Shown here: in pieces, positions 8,075 to 16,573 of the stretch
Layout of the letters: the number at the start of each line of letters is the position of its first letter
Position numbering within the stretch: the first letter of the stretch is position 1
NCBI GenBank assembly: GCA_028695965.1
Contig: JAQVHZ010000001.1
Location: 62,001 to 126,000 of the forward strand
Length of the DNA stretch: 64,000 nt
Direction of reading: 5' to 3'
DNA from: Thermoguttaceae bacterium
Lineage (GTDB): Bacteria; Planctomycetota; Planctomycetia; Pirellulales; Thermoguttaceae
Made by a program: the position numbers and the translations under genes
Notes under the pieces: model-generated
Seen by the model: the letters and a program-made list of their open reading frames with translations, nothing else
Told to the model about the DNA's origin: nothing
Database searches by the model: none

Positions 8075-9148
8075 ATGTATTCTTCACTCAATTCTAGAAA
8101 AGGGTTCACGCTCGTCGAACTCCTTGTCGTCATCGCGATTATCGGCGTCCTGATCGGGCTGCTTCTTCCCGCGGTTCAAGCGGCTCGAGAAGCGGCGCGG
8201 CGCATGGAATGCTCGAATAAGATGCGTCAACTTGCGCTCGCGTCGATGAACTACACCGACGTCAATAAAGTCCTTCCCGCCGCGGCGGTTATGCGCGCCA
8301 ATAACGACAGTACTGCCTGCTACTGGCGCTGGTACTCGTTCTGGGGCGTCTCGATCTTGCCGTTCATTGAGCAGGAAAACGTCTTCGCGATGTATTTCGG
8401 CGCCGCAGGGATGGAAAATTCGACCCCAGGCGCGGTCAACCCGTCAAATCAGGGCAAGAACAAAGAGATTGCGCAGATGCGCATGACGATCTACGAATGT
8501 CCAAGCGATCCTGGCGTCGGCACGAAGCTCAGCCCTTCAACCGACGACGGGCACAACTCCTACGCGAAATTCGAAATTTATCCTTCTTCCTATCGCGCCG
8601 TCGGGGGCGCGAATACGGGCGGGACCTGGTGGTGGGACGACTTCGGCGCTTCTAACCGCACGATCCTTCGCGGGGCGGTTCATACCGTCCACCTCGGCAA
8701 CGTAACGGGCGCGGACGGCAGGCAGTACCGGCTGAATTTCGACACGCTCGCGTCGATTACCGACGGAACCTCGAACACCGCCATGTTCACCGAGCATCAC
8801 GCTCCGCGCGAATACCCGCGCCGCACGACCTTCTGGTCCGGCGTCGCCACGAACCATATCTACACCTGCTCGCCCAAAGCCGCGACCCTTTATGCCAACC
8901 AGTGGCAGCTGTGCATCGACACGTGCGGACTCGGCTCGCCGCAAAACGTTTACTTCTGCGGCCGGTCCGCGGGCGCGTACCATGCGGGCGGCCATAACTC
9001 GGCGTTCTGCGACGGTTCCGTTCACTTCATCTCGGAGACGATCAACGTCGGAACCGGCTGGAAGGGAACCGGCAGTCCTCCGTACGATATCGGCGTCTGG
9101 GGCAACCTTTGCGCGATCGCCGACGGTCAAACGACGCAGGCGCCATAA
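8075..9148 (+). CDS. DUF1559 major pseudopilin-like protein
   Basis: About 357 residues. The ATG at 8075 follows GAGAGG by seven bases and is preferred over the upstream TTG at 8060. The N-terminus is a type IV prepilin leader: [18 protein letters not shown], cleaved before Phe and followed by a hydrophobic helix. [17 protein letters not shown] then marks the DUF1559 family. The C-terminus has the family's closing motif [19 protein letters not shown]1559 proteins are greatly expanded in planctomycetes and are thought to be secreted or assembled by a type II secretion/pilus-like machine. Their exact role is unknown. The next gene is the lipoprotein that commonly follows DUF1559 genes. Confidence 0.9.
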   Translation: MYSSLNSRKGFTLVELLVVIAIIGVLIGLLLPAVQAAREAARRMECSNKMRQLALASMNYTDVNKVLPAAAVMRANNDSTACYWRWYSFWGVSILPFIEQENVFAMYFGAAGMENSTPGAVNPSNQGKNKEIAQMRMTIYECPSDPGVGTKLSPSTDDGHNSYAKFEIYPSSYRAVGGANTGGTWWWDDFGASNRTILRGAVHTVHLGNVTGADGRQYRLNFDTLASITDGTSNTAMFTEHHAPREYPRRTTFWSGVATNHIYTCSPKAATLYANQWQLCIDTCGLGSPQNVYFCGRSAGAYHAGGHNSAFCDGSVHFISETINVGTGWKGTGSPPYDIGVWGNLCAIADGQTTQAP

Positions 9149-9170
9149 GCTTAATTGCCGCGAATCGCAA

Positions 9171-9198
9171 CGCGTCCGGCTCCTATGCGCCGGGCGCG
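9171..9198 (+). other. intercistronic hairpin between pseudopilin and lipoprotein
   Basis: CGCGTCCGGC (9171-9180) pairs with GCCGGGCGCG (9189-9198), with one G-U pair and an eight-base loop. No U-tract follows. It may protect the abundant pseudopilin message or weaken downstream expression. Confidence 0.5.
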
Positions 9199-9236
9199 GA
9201 ACTCTCTTGAAAAACCAAAATAATCCCGAGTTTGAT

Positions 9237-9707
9237 ATGATGAAACATTACAAGACTCTCCTTGCCAGCCTCGCGCTCATTATCATGACGACCGCAATTG
9301 CCGGATGCGGCGTCAAGACGGTCCCCGTTTCCGGCAAAGTTACGGTCGACGGCGTCCCTGCCGAAAATATCCGCGTCGTCTTCCAAGCGGACTCGACGGA
9401 CCAAGAAGTCGCGCCGGTCGCTATTGGCAAGACCGACAAAGACGGCGTCTATTCCCTTGCCCTTGCGAAGACGAAAAAGAAAGGCGCCGCGCCCGGCAAT
9501 TACGCCGTCTTCCTCGTCTGGCAAGATCCGGAAGCGGAGGAGAATCCGATCGAAGGGCAAACGGTCGCCAACGAATGCCCCTACAACCTTCCGACAAGGG
9601 CCAACAGCGGAGAATTACGTTTCGAAGTACCCGAGAAAGGAACGAAAGAAGCTAATTTTGATTTTGATTCGAGCGAAGAGAATTACAACGTTCCTGTCGG
9701 GGTCTGA
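9237..9707 (+). CDS. Lipoprotein with carboxypeptidase-regulatory-like fold
   Basis: About 156 residues; the start is one of two adjacent ATG codons (9237, 9240). The N-terminus is a lipoprotein signal (LALIIMTTAIAGC, with Cys as the lipidated residue). After it comes a predicted beta-sandwich: VPVSGKVTVDGVPAENIRVVFQ, then KTDKDGVYSLAL and GNYAVFLVW, the pattern of carboxypeptidase-regulatory/transthyretin-like domains. Such small lipoproteins usually follow DUF1559 genes in planctomycetes and probably form an operon with them. Their role is unknown; they may help anchor or assemble the pseudopilin. The ribosome binding site is weak, which suggests coupling to or dependence on the upstream gene. 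Confidence 0.8.
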   Translation: MMKHYKTLLASLALIIMTTAIAGCGVKTVPVSGKVTVDGVPAENIRVVFQADSTDQEVAPVAIGKTDKDGVYSLALAKTKKKGAAPGNYAVFLVWQDPEAEENPIEGQTVANECPYNLPTRANSGELRFEVPEKGTKEANFDFDSSEENYNVPVGV

Positions 9708-9758
9708 AGACGTCGGCGCATTTAACCACATTTTCACTTTTGCAACGAACGAAACGCT

Positions 9759-12700
9759 ATGAAACAGGTCGTCTCAAAAAATATCGTTAACTTTATGCTG
9801 ACGCTAATAACGACGTTGGCTTTCTGCTCGCCGACGCGCGGCGCGGAGCTGCAAATCGACGCGGATTTCCCCGGCGGGAATATTATCGTCGATTCGATTT
9901 CGGACTCAGGAGTCGTCCAACTTCGGCCCGACTTGCGCGATACGATGGGCGACTGGTTCTATACGGCGTTTCGCGTGAAGGGCGCGCAAGGTCAAGCGCT
10001 GGTGTTCGAATTTGACGCGCCGAATCGGGTCGGAGCGCGAGGGCCCGCGATCAGCGCGGACGGGGGCGAAACGTGGCGCTGGCTTTCCGAGACGCCGGAC
10101 GCCGATTCTCAGCGCTTCGCTTATGTCTTCGGCGCCGAAGAAGACGACGTCATTTTCGCAACCGCGCCCCTCTACACGCGCGGCAACTGGGACAAATTCA
10201 TCGCGAACTATCAAGATCGCGAGGGCTTTACGCCGGGCGTCCTCTGTCAAGCGCGGGACGGTTCCGACGCGCGTATGCTCAGAATAGCGCAAAGCGCCGG
10301 TTCGCCGAAATACGGCGTCGCGTTGACGGCGCGTCATCATGCGTGCGAAATGATCGCGAGTTACGCGCTCGAAGGGGCGATCGACGAGATCGAATCGGAG
10401 AGCGACGCCGGCGCCTTCTTGCGCGAACACTGCGAATTTTTCGTCGTCCCCTTTGTCGACGAGCCGGGCGTCGAGGCGGGCGACCAGGGCAAGAACCGCA
10501 GTCCGCACGACCATAACCGCGACTATATCCAAGAGCTCTATCCTTCGGTCCGCGCGCTCAAGCAGTACATTGTCGAGAATTTTCAGGATAAAGAGGTCGT
10601 CTATATCGACTGGCATTGTCCTTGGATTCGCGGCGGCAAATACAACGAGGCTATTTATTTTCCGGAAACGGTCAACTTGAAAAACACGCTTCTTCTGCAC
10701 GAATATTCTCGATACCTGGAAGAAGAACAAAAAGGCAAAGCGCTCCCCTACTCCGCGTCGAACAACCTGCCCTTTGGAGAAGAGTGGAACACCTCTGCAA
10801 ATTACGAGCGGAAAGAGGGCGAGCCTCAGACCCAGTCGTCGAAACACTGGGCGGAAGGATTGCCGAATATTCTGCTCGCTTGCGGATTCGAAATCCCGTA
10901 CGCGAACGTTGAAGGCGCGGAAATGACGCCCGACGCCGCAAGAGAGTTCGGTCGGTCCGCGGCAAGGGCGTTGGCGCGGACGCTTCAAGCGCAGACGGAG
11001 CCGAAAGTCCTGCGGTCCTTTGGGGGCGTCTATCCGCGCCTTGGATACTTCAACGATGAAAACGAATGCGGTACGGGCGCGGTCGTGCCGTGGGCGGATC
11101 GGCTGTGGTTCGTTACGTACGGGCCGCACTCGCCCGCCGGGTCGTCCGACAAATTGTACGAACTCGATTCCGACTTGAACCTGACGATTCGGCCCGAGAG
11201 CGTCGGCGGAACGAACGCGAACAGAATGATTCATCGCGAATCGAACCAGCTTTTCATCGGCAACCACGCGATCGACGCCGACCGAAACGTCCGAACGATT
11301 CCCCATAAGGAGATGCACGGCAGGAACACGGCGGTTGCGCGACATCTCACGGACCCTGCGAACAAAGTCTATTTCCTCACGATGGAAGAAGGCTTGTACG
11401 AAGTCGACGTTCATACGCTAGACGTCCGCGAGATCTATAAAGACGGCAATTTGCCGCGCGGCGAGAGCGAGGACGTGCTGCCCGGCTACCACGGCAAGGG
11501 CGGCTATACCTCGCAAGGACGCGTCGTCTATGCGAACAACGGCGAACGAAACAACGCCGCGCTCCACGACCCGACCGTGCCGTCCGGGTGCCTTGCCGAA
11601 TGGTTCGGCGAAGAAGAGGGCTGGCGCGTCGTTAAGCGCAACCAGTTCACCGAGGTTACCGGGCCGGACGGAATCTATGGCGGAACGGACGCGGACGACG
11701 TTCTCTGGTCGATGGGCTGGGATTATCGGTCGGTCATTCTGATGGTCTTGCAGGAGGGCAAGTGGTCGATGTTCCGACTGCCAAAAGCGTCCCACTGTTA
11801 CGACGGGGCGCACGGCTGGAACACCGAATGGCCGCGAATCCGCAAGATCGACGACGAAGACGTCTGCCTTGCGACGATGCACGGTCAGTTCTGGCGCTTC
11901 CCCGCCAATTTCCGCGCCGACCACGCCGTCGGCATAAGGCCGCGCTCGACCTATTTGAAAGTGATCGCCGACTGGGCGTATTGGAACGACAAAGTCGTCT
12001 TCGGATGCGACGACAGCGCGAAGAGCGAGTTCTTGAACAAGAGCCCGTTCAAGGCGGGCTGCGCCGGGCCGGGCAAGTCGAATTCGAACTTGTGGTTCGT
12101 CGAGCCCGACCAGCTCGACGCGTTCGGACCCGCGCTCGGCAGGGGCGCCGTATGGCTGCATGACGACGTCGGCGCGTCGCAGGCGTCGGACCCGTACCTA
12201 TTCGCTGGCTACGCGCGCCGCTCAGCGTTCTATTCTTATGCGTCTGCGGAGGGTTCCGACGTCAAATTGACCTTTGAAGTCGACCGGAACGGAGACGGAA
12301 ATTGGACCGAACTCGCGACGATCGACGCTTCAGAACAACGCCAAGGCTGGGTCCAGTTCGACCCCGCGACTGAAGGCGAGTGGATTCGCGTCAGGTCGTC
12401 GGCGAATTTGTCCGACGCCGTCTGTTTCTTTCAATACCAGAACGACGACGAGCGTTCCGCGGCAGCCGACCCGAAATTCGCGGGGATCGCGCAGCCGAGC
12501 GACGCCCAGAATTTCTTGGGCGCCAGGCTCTGGGCGCGCGCCGATAATCAGCGCCTAGCCGTCGTTTCGCAAATTGTCGCCGACGGGAAGGTTCAAGAGG
12601 AACGGTACTACGAACTGACTGAAGACGCGAAATTGGAACGCGTTCCCTGCCGCTTCGAAGGGGGCGAGCAAGGCACGATCTCGCGCGTGAAGGCGATGGT

Positions 12701-13418
12701 CGAGCCGAAAGAGATCGGCCCCGACGTCTTCACGATCGACGAGATGAGCGTCCTGCTTCACTACGCCGACAAGCCGCGGCGGCTCCCGATTGGGTCCGAG
12801 GAAGCGGCGCGCGCGGAGTCGCCGCTCGTCTGTCGGCTCGATCGCGAGGTCAGCACCGAGCGCGACCTGTTCCACTGCGCGGGGACTTTCTACGAACTGC
12901 CCGCCGAAAACGCAGGCGGGCTCCCGAAAATCCGACCGGTCGCGACAGACGGCGCGTTGATCGTCGATTATGCGTCTTACCGCGGCATGCTCGTCTTGGC
13001 GGGTATAAAACCTGACGCCAGGGACGACTCGGACCGGATCGTTCGTTCAGACGACAATATGTGCGCGCTGTGGCTTGGAACTGCGGACGATCTCTGGTCG
13101 TTCGGCAAGCCGCGCGGACAAGGTTACGTCTGGAAAAACACAGACGTCAGCGCCGGGGACGTCTCCGACCCGATGTTGGCGACGGGGTTTAGCGCGAGAA
13201 AAGTCGTCCTCGAGAATCATGGCGATCAGCCGATAACCGTCGCGCTGGAATTCGATCCGACCGGAGACGGAACATGGGCGGAGTATCCGCAAAGCGTCGC
13301 GACGGTCGAGAAGCGCTTCGAGCTGGATATCCCCGACGCCGAGGCGGCGTACTGGATCCGCGCCGTCGCCAAGAGCGATGGAACCGTTTCTGTGAAATTT
13401 GTCTACGGCGAAGAATAA
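9759..13418 (+). CDS. Secreted M14 zinc carboxypeptidase fused to a predicted beta-propeller
   Basis: 1219 residues with a signal peptide (~1-29). Residues ~30-145 look like the beta-sandwich that precedes the catalytic domain in cytosolic-carboxypeptidase-like M14 enzymes. The catalytic set seems complete: zinc ligands H194 and E197 (HACE) and H286 (DWHC), substrate-binding N253-R254 (DHNRDY), and general base E378 (CGFEIPY). Residues ~400-800 are repetitive beta structure with Trp/Tyr-rich blades, probably a propeller. Two similar ~90-residue modules follow (near ~800-905 and ~1130-1219), each with ASDP/SDP, D.NGDGNW or DPTGDGTW, and WIR.. motifs. The ORF ends 109 bases before a convergent methyltransferase gene. 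The fusion suggests peptide or glycopeptide processing outside the cytoplasm, but the substrate is not known. Confidence 0.7.
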   Translation: MKQVVSKNIVNFMLTLITTLAFCSPTRGAELQIDADFPGGNIIVDSISDSGVVQLRPDLRDTMGDWFYTAFRVKGAQGQALVFEFDAPNRVGARGPAISADGGETWRWLSETPDADSQRFAYVFGAEEDDVIFATAPLYTRGNWDKFIANYQDREGFTPGVLCQARDGSDARMLRIAQSAGSPKYGVALTARHHACEMIASYALEGAIDEIESESDAGAFLREHCEFFVVPFVDEPGVEAGDQGKNRSPHDHNRDYIQELYPSVRALKQYIVENFQDKEVVYIDWHCPWIRGGKYNEAIYFPETVNLKNTLLLHEYSRYLEEEQKGKALPYSASNNLPFGEEWNTSANYERKEGEPQTQSSKHWAEGLPNILLACGFEIPYANVEGAEMTPDAAREFGRSAARALARTLQAQTEPKVLRSFGGVYPRLGYFNDENECGTGAVVPWADRLWFVTYGPHSPAGSSDKLYELDSDLNLTIRPESVGGTNANRMIHRESNQLFIGNHAIDADRNVRTIPHKEMHGRNTAVARHLTDPANKVYFLTMEEGLYEVDVHTLDVREIYKDGNLPRGESEDVLPGYHGKGGYTSQGRVVYANNGERNNAALHDPTVPSGCLAEWFGEEEGWRVVKRNQFTEVTGPDGIYGGTDADDVLWSMGWDYRSVILMVLQEGKWSMFRLPKASHCYDGAHGWNTEWPRIRKIDDEDVCLATMHGQFWRFPANFRADHAVGIRPRSTYLKVIADWAYWNDKVVFGCDDSAKSEFLNKSPFKAGCAGPGKSNSNLWFVEPDQLDAFGPALGRGAVWLHDDVGASQASDPYLFAGYARRSAFYSYASAEGSDVKLTFEVDRNGDGNWTELATIDASEQRQGWVQFDPATEGEWIRVRSSANLSDAVCFFQYQNDDERSAAADPKFAGIAQPSDAQNFLGARLWARADNQRLAVVSQIVADGKVQEERYYELTEDAKLERVPCRFEGGEQGTISRVKAMVEPKEIGPDVFTIDEMSVLLHYADKPRRLPIGSEEAARAESPLVCRLDREVSTERDLFHCAGTFYELPAENAGGLPKIRPVATDGALIVDYASYRGMLVLAGIKPDARDDSDRIVRSDDNMCALWLGTADDLWSFGKPRGQGYVWKNTDVSAGDVSDPMLATGFSARKVVLENHGDQPITVALEFDPTGDGTWAEYPQSVATVEKRFELDIPDAEAAYWIRAVAKSDGTVSVKFVYGEE

Positions 13419-13455
13419 GGAGCCGAATCGATAGGATCGTCGAGCGTTCGACGCG

Positions 13456-13507
13456 AAAAAAATCCCCGTTTACTCGCCGGCGTTTTCTTGGCGAATAAGC
13501 GGGGATT
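13456..13507 (-). terminator. intrinsic terminator of the methyltransferase gene
   Basis: AATCCCCG (13461-13468) pairs with CGGGGATT (13500-13507). An inner TTACTCGCC/GGCGAATAA stem has one mismatch. On the minus strand the hairpin is followed by seven T residues. The plus-strand gene ends just before it and may share the hairpin. Confidence 0.8.
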
Positions 13508-13526
13508 CGTTGTAACCAGAGGCATA

Positions 13527-14438
13527 TTATTTCTTTAAGTCGTTCTTTGTCTCTCCAAGAACCATTTTGACGGTATCCGCAACATATTTTCCCAAGTTGA
13601 CCGGCACGGCGTTTCCAATCATCTGTTCGACTTCCGTCTTGCTCCCTACCCACTGGAAATCTTTCGGGAAGGTCTGAATCCAGCCCCTTTCCTGCGTGGT
13701 TAAGACGTGCAGATCGGGCGAAACCGGGCACGGGTCGTTGGGATGACCGGGATAACCTTTCGGAACGGGCCGGTTCACGCCCCGCATCGTCGGAGCCGGC
13801 TCGTCAATAGAGAATATCCCGCGCCGATTGTAGTTGCGAGGATGGCGGTAGTAGTATTCGAACCCGAGGCTGTCCCCAAAATAATCGCGCAGCGTCATCG
13901 GCTCTTTGGAGAACCGCGACGTAAACGCCTCGGTCGCGAACCCGTCCTCCAGACCCTGCATCCCGAAACAGATAAAGCGCTTTCGCAGTTGGGGCGTGCC
14001 GCAGAGGCTCGCGTTCAGAACGATTTCCGTGAGTCCGTACCCGGCGTCCTTGAAAATCTCGCGCGCGCTGGCGTACGACCTGCTGTTCCTCGCGCGTTCG
14101 ACGTTCTCCATGACGAAGCAGCGAGGTCCAATCTCCGAAATAATCGACGCGAAACTTTCCGTCAAGCTAGCGCGCTCAGCCTCGATCCGCTTGCCGGCAT
14201 GAGAAAAATCCTGACACGGCGGCCCGCCAATGATCGCGTCCGGACGATACTTCTTTATCTCGGCGACGGCTGTCGGCGCGTCGGAGAGGTCGGTCTCATG
14301 AACGGGATGATCAAAATTCGCCCGATAGCACCTCGCCGCCGTCCCCCAACGCTCAAAAGCGGCGACAACGTCAAACCCCGCCTGCTGAAAACCAAGAGAC
14401 AACCCGCCGCAACCAGCAAATAAATCGACAACTTTCAT
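13527..14438 (-). CDS. DNA (cytosine-5-)-methyltransferase, solitary
   Basis: 303 residues, short but complete for a C5 methyltransferase. Visible motifs: I, DLFAGCGGLSLGF (SAM binding, ~5-17); IV, GGPPCQDFSHAGKR, with catalytic C75; VI, VMENV; VIII, PQLRKRF; IX/X, GWIQTFP and MIGNAVPV near the C-terminus. The target recognition region (~165-235) is short. It transfers a methyl group from SAM to C5 of cytosine in a specific site that cannot be read from the sequence. No restriction endonuclease, Vsr nuclease or specificity gene is beside it, so it looks like an orphan methylase. The flanks are unrelated genes, compatible with insertion of a single gene. Confidence 0.9.
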   Translation of the reverse strand: MKVVDLFAGCGGLSLGFQQAGFDVVAAFERWGTAARCYRANFDHPVHETDLSDAPTAVAEIKKYRPDAIIGGPPCQDFSHAGKRIEAERASLTESFASIISEIGPRCFVMENVERARNSRSYASAREIFKDAGYGLTEIVLNASLCGTPQLRKRFICFGMQGLEDGFATEAFTSRFSKEPMTLRDYFGDSLGFEYYYRHPRNYNRRGIFSIDEPAPTMRGVNRPVPKGYPGHPNDPCPVSPDLHVLTTQERGWIQTFPKDFQWVGSKTEVEQMIGNAVPVNLGKYVADTVKMVLGETKNDLKK

Positions 14439-14474
14439 CTTTTGTTGACGCTAAAAATGTTCTGAACCAAGAAG

Positions 14475-14501
14475 GAATAACCGCGTCCGACGCGGTTATT
14501 C
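14475..14501. other. perfect 11-bp hairpin upstream of the methyltransferase
   Basis: GAATAACCGCG (14475-14485) and CGCGGTTATTC (14491-14501) enclose the loop TCCGA. It lies about 40 bases upstream of the methyltransferase start, so it could be in its leader or act as an operator. No U-tract is present. Confidence 0.45.
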
Positions 14502-14593
14502 TACGCGGCCCATTATAAATGGCAGGGGGAATTGCGTCAAGTTATTGTGTTGTTTGTTGGCGAGTGGTTTAGAAGAAGAAGGTCTACAAACAC

Positions 14594-14632
14594 AAACACG
14601 GACGCGGGTCCCTACGATGCGCGTCCGTGTTT
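14594..14632 (-). terminator. intrinsic terminator of the flx operon
   Basis: AAACACGGACGCG (14594-14606) pairs perfectly over 13 bp with CGCGTCCGTGTTT (14620-14632). On the minus strand a T-rich stretch (TTTGTGTTTG) follows. It is placed 25 bases after the flxA stop codon. Confidence 0.75.
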
Positions 14633-14657
14633 CTAAACTCGGCAAGCCAGCCAACAA

Positions 14658-15497
14658 TCAATAATCATCCGGCATATTTTTGATATCCGCTTGGGTGAAG
14701 ACGGGGCCTTCTTTGCAGACGTAGACGGATCCGCAGTTGCAGCGGCCGCATTTGCCCAGCCCGCACTTCATGCGGTTTTCCAAGCTGGTGAAAATGTCTT
14801 CGTCTTTGAACCCGTTTTCGCTCAGGATTGGGAGCGACAACTTGATCATGATTGGCGGGCCGACGACGAGCGCGATAGCGTTCTCGCCGGACACGTTCGA
14901 GTCTTTCAGGACGGTCGGGACGAAATCGACGCGTCCGTCCCATTCGATCTCCTCGGCGGGCGCAATATCGACCGTTTTCAAGACGTCGACGTTTGGATAT
15001 TTGGCCCATTCGTCGAGTTCGGTCCTGCAGACGAGGTCGCCGTAGGTGCGCGCGCCGTAGACGATCGTGATTTTGCCGTACTTATCGCGGTTCTCCAGGC
15101 AGTATTGGATCGCGCAGCGAATCGGGGGCATCGCGATGCCGCCGGCGACGAAGACGAGGTTCTTTCCTTCCCACTCTTTGATCGGGTAGGAGTTGCCAAA
15201 GGGCCCTCGGAACCCGATCGTATCGCCGGGCTCGACGTCCCACATGCGTTCGGTAACGCGTCCGACCTTCCGGAAGCAGAACTCGAAATATTCGTTCTGG
15301 TGCGAATTCGAGCAGCAGATGTTAAAGACCGATTCTCCGACGCCAAAGACGGAAAAGATCCCGAATTGTCCGACATTGAAGCTGAACTGCTTGGCTTTTT
15401 CCGGATCTTTGAACCGGATGCGCACGCGCTTGACGTCGCCGGTCTCTTGCTTAACCTTAACGACTTCCATCAGATCCGGCTTATAAATATTTTCCAT
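14658..15497 (-). CDS. flxA: FAD/NAD(P)-binding oxidoreductase subunit, FlxA-like
   Basis: 279 residues. It has the ferredoxin-NADP reductase fold: an N-terminal FAD barrel (residues ~1-105, with GQFGIFSVFGVGESVFNI), an NAD(P) domain starting at LVFVAGGIAMPPIRCAIQYC, and a C-terminal cysteine set (CGLGKCGRCNCG...C) that should bind a 2Fe-2S cluster as in PyrK and sulfhydrogenase gamma subunits. In the Flx complex this subunit takes electrons from NADH. A GGAG site precedes the ATG. It is the last gene of the minus-strand redox operon, 77 bases after flxB and before a strong terminator. An alternative name is sulfhydrogenase gamma or AsrB-like subunit, but the mvhD-hdrA context favours Flx. 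Confidence 0.8.
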   Translation of the reverse strand: MENIYKPDLMEVVKVKQETGDVKRVRIRFKDPEKAKQFSFNVGQFGIFSVFGVGESVFNICCSNSHQNEYFEFCFRKVGRVTERMWDVEPGDTIGFRGPFGNSYPIKEWEGKNLVFVAGGIAMPPIRCAIQYCLENRDKYGKITIVYGARTYGDLVCRTELDEWAKYPNVDVLKTVDIAPAEEIEWDGRVDFVPTVLKDSNVSGENAIALVVGPPIMIKLSLPILSENGFKDEDIFTSLENRMKCGLGKCGRCNCGSVYVCKEGPVFTQADIKNMPDDY

Positions 15498-15574
15498 TAC
15501 AACTTCTCCAAGTATATGTCAAGGCTTGCGCTCCGAACGGCGTTAGGCGCGATTCGGAACGAGCCGGATCTTCG

Positions 15575-16573
15575 TCATTGAACTTCCTTATCGAGCGCTT
15601 CTAAGCACGGCCGGACGCCGAACATTTGCGCGCAGGAGCGGGAGCAGGACCCGCAGCCCGTGCAGAGGTAGAACTTGAATTTGTCCGGATAAATCACAAA
15701 CTTATGCGTAAGGCGCTGACGCTGACGCTTGCCCTGCGTGTCGCGTGGATTATGGCCCGACGCGTGCATGGTGAACATCGCGTCTTGGCAGGAATCCCAG
15801 TTCTTAACGCGCTTGCCTTTTTTGTACGAGCCTTCGTCGACAATGTCGAAGCAGTGGCAGGTCGGGCAGACGTACGCGCAGGTTCCGCAGCCGACGCAGC
15901 GCAGCGAGACTTGCTCCCAGACCGGGGAATCGAAGTTCGCGCGGATCCAGTCGGCGATTTTCCACACGTCAAAGTTGACGACCGGCGCGTCGCACGCTTT
16001 ACCGACTTTGTCGGACTCGGTCGTCTTGCCGTCGAAGAGCGCTTTGCCTTTGTCGGTGATCGCGCGGACTTCGAAGGATCCGTCGCCGAGGTCGAAGAGG
16101 ATCGCGTCGGCGCCATGCGTGTTCTCGGGCGAGCCGCCGACCGCCGTGCAGAAGCAGTGCGCGTCCGACTGCGTGCAGGCGAAGCTGACGACCGTCGACT
16201 TCGCGCGGCGCCGCTGATAGAATCGGTCGTCGTAATCCCATGCGAACAACGGGTCGAGGACCGGGAGCGCGGCCGCGTCGCAAGGGCGAGCGCCGACGAC
16301 GATCTGTTCGACGTCGAAGTCGGGCGCGTCGTTCAAGACGACGTCGTTCCCTTGGCGAACGAACGTGAAGATCGTTTCGTGTTTCGGAAAGAAGAATTCC
16401 TCGATGGAATTCTGCATACAAATGCGGGGAACAAAACTCGCTTGTTCGACGTCGGCGATCTCTTTAAAGGAGGCGAATTCGCCGTCAAGGACGGGCGCGA
16501 CCACTTTAGCGCCGGCGGCTAATTTCGCGCCAAGCGTTTGCTTTAACTGTTCAAGCGTTACGATTTGGCTCAT
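15575..16573 (-). CDS. flxB: Sulfhydrogenase-beta/AsrA-like 4Fe-4S protein, FlxB-like
   Basis: 332 residues. The N-terminal ~200 residues match the sulfhydrogenase beta/anaerobic sulfite reductase A fold (ARPCDAAALPVLD block). Two 4Fe-4S binding regions follow: CVGCGTCAYVCPTCHCFDI (~225) and CTGCGSCSRSCAQMFG (~305). It should relay electrons between the flavin subunit and the MvhD/HdrA core. Its ATG overlaps the TGA of flxC by four bases (ATGA), implying translational coupling. Assignment to FlxB rather than FlxC is by order and is uncertain. Confidence 0.75.
   Translation of the reverse strand: MSQIVTLEQLKQTLGAKLAAGAKVVAPVLDGEFASFKEIADVEQASFVPRICMQNSIEEFFFPKHETIFTFVRQGNDVVLNDAPDFDVEQIVVGARPCDAAALPVLDPLFAWDYDDRFYQRRRAKSTVVSFACTQSDAHCFCTAVGGSPENTHGADAILFDLGDGSFEVRAITDKGKALFDGKTTESDKVGKACDAPVVNFDVWKIADWIRANFDSPVWEQVSLRCVGCGTCAYVCPTCHCFDIVDEGSYKKGKRVKNWDSCQDAMFTMHASGHNPRDTQGKRQRQRLTHKFVIYPDKFKFYLCTGCGSCSRSCAQMFGVRPCLEALDKEVQ

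Noticed and set aside
9906..11414. Minus-strand open frame of 502 codons
   Set aside because: Antisense to the M14 carboxypeptidase, which carries a full catalytic set and signal peptide.
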